The translations under genes and the position numbers were made by a program. From an uncultured Carnobacteriaceae bacterium (lineage in GTDB: Bacteria > Bacillota > Bacilli > Lactobacillales > Aerococcaceae), in contig CALHVK010000081.1 in assembly GCA_938039195.1 (NCBI GenBank), forward strand, positions 1 through 6,594: DNA of 6,594 bases. The letters are read 5' to 3'. Shown piece after piece: positions 5,911 through 6,594 of the stretch. Numbering within the stretch: position 1 is the first letter of the stretch; each line of letters begins with the position of its first letter. The notes under the pieces were generated by a model. The model was not told where the DNA came from, searched no databases, and saw only the letters and a list, made by a program, of their open reading frames with translations.

Positions 5911-6594
5911 ATGGTAGGAATTATCATTGCAAGTCACGGTGAATTTGCAGATGGTATTAAACAATCAGGTTCAATGATTTTCGGGAATCAAGAAAAAGTT
6001 GAATCTGTTGTTTTTATGCCGAGCGAAGGACCTGAAGACTTACAAAGAAAACTGCGAGAAGCAGTTGAAAAGCTAGATACTGAAGAAATTCTATTTCTAG
6101 TAGACTTATGGGGTGGAAGTCCATTCAACCAAGCGAATATCTTGTTTGAAGAAGATTCAGAACACCGCGCAATCGTAGCAGGATTAAGCTTGCCGATGTT
6201 AATTGAATCATACGCTAGCCGTTTTTCAATGAATACATCTCATGAAATTGCAAAAGCAATTGCCCCAACAGCAATTGAAGGTGTGAAGATTCGTCCAGAA
6301 TCTCTTCAACCTGAAGAGAAAAATGAGGAGAAAGCAGAATCTGCTGCTCCAGTTTCAAAAGGTGCAATCCCTGAAGGAACTGTTATCGGAGACGGTAAAA
6401 TTAAATTTGTTCTAGCACGTGTGGATACTCGTCTTTTACACGGACAAGTAGCAACAAGCTGGACAAAGGCAACAAATCCAAATCGTATCATCGTTGTTTC
6501 AGATAAAGTTGCAAAAGATGATCTACGTAAGAAATTGATCGAGCAAGCTGCTCCAACTGGAGTTCGTGCTCACGTGATTCCACTTAAAAAATTA
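5911..6594 (+). CDS. manL: PTS mannose-family EIIAB component, N-terminal 228 codons (3' end outside window)
   Basis: This cytosolic phosphotransferase protein passes phosphate from HPr to sugar entering through the membrane EIIC and EIID partners. The EIIA (man-type) domain spans about 1-127 with phosphorylation site His9 in IIASHGEFA and the DLWGGSPFN motif at 65-73. A charged and Ala/Pro-rich linker follows (about 130-160). The EIIB domain begins near 163 with RVDTRLLHGQVATSW (170-184), whose His177 is the second phosphorylation site. The fused A-B order and the linker match ManL/ManX proteins of about 330 residues, so roughly 100 codons are missing at the right edge. The ATG at 5911 follows AAAGGAGGT (5896-5904) at six bases. 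EIIC and EIID genes would be expected next. Mannose/glucose is the usual substrate, but specificity cannot be read from EIIAB alone. Confidence 0.94.
   Translation, partial: MVGIIIASHGEFADGIKQSGSMIFGNQEKVESVVFMPSEGPEDLQRKLREAVEKLDTEEILFLVDLWGGSPFNQANILFEEDSEHRAIVAGLSLPMLIESYASRFSMNTSHEIAKAIAPTAIEGVKIRPESLQPEEKNEEKAESAAPVSKGAIPEGTVIGDGKIKFVLARVDTRLLHGQVATSWTKATNPNRIIVVSDKVAKDDLRKKLIEQAAPTGVRAHVIPLKKL

Noticed and set aside
6306..6491. A 61-codon minus-strand frame within the PTS gene
   Set aside because: It is antisense to the EIIA-EIIB linker and EIIB start, which are clearly coding on the + strand.

Overview
The window looks like a chromosomal segment of a low-GC Gram-positive bacterium (Firmicutes), most likely in the order Lactobacillales. 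The grounds are a Bacillus-type family II pyrophosphatase, pyruvate formate-lyase activase, two YitT-family membrane proteins, a secreted wall hydrolase with choline-binding-like repeats, a mannose-family PTS EIIAB protein, strong AAGGAGG ribosome binding sites and AT-rich spacers. A relative of Granulicatella or Streptococcus would fit, but the genus is a guess. All genes run on the + strand.

Layout: (1) positions 1-305 hold the last ~100 codons of pflA, closed by a strong terminator (309-349). (2) An extended -10 promoter (380-408) drives ppaC (444-1373), a manganese-dependent inorganic pyrophosphatase with every metal ligand in place, followed by a hairpin terminator (1385-1424). (3) Three tightly packed genes follow: a two-domain VOC/glyoxalase-fold protein (1442-2320), a first YitT-family protein (2317-3210, ATGA overlap) and a second YitT-family protein (3223-4101, TTG start behind a perfect Shine-Dalgarno). 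(4) Thirteen bases later begins a secreted peptidoglycan hydrolase gene (4115-5740): signal peptide, Thr/Glu-rich linker, five ~62-residue wall-binding units and a C-terminal CHAP domain. It carries an in-frame TGA at 4859-4861, exactly where the repeat pattern calls for Trp. A terminator (5748-5779) closes this block. (5) A new promoter precedes a manL-type PTS EIIAB gene (5911 to the window end, open at the 3' edge).

The first and last genes point to mixed-acid fermentation and sugar uptake. PpaC removes pyrophosphate made by biosynthesis. The central block (VOC protein, paired YitT proteins, hydrolase) has the spacing of one transcription unit, but its shared role is unknown. The most notable feature is the single nonsense codon in the hydrolase. 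The reading frame beyond it is fully open and the CHAP residues are intact, so this is a recent nonsense mutation, a sequence error, or a readthrough site. I see no CRISPR array, transposon, tRNA or rRNA, and no convincing wholly new system.
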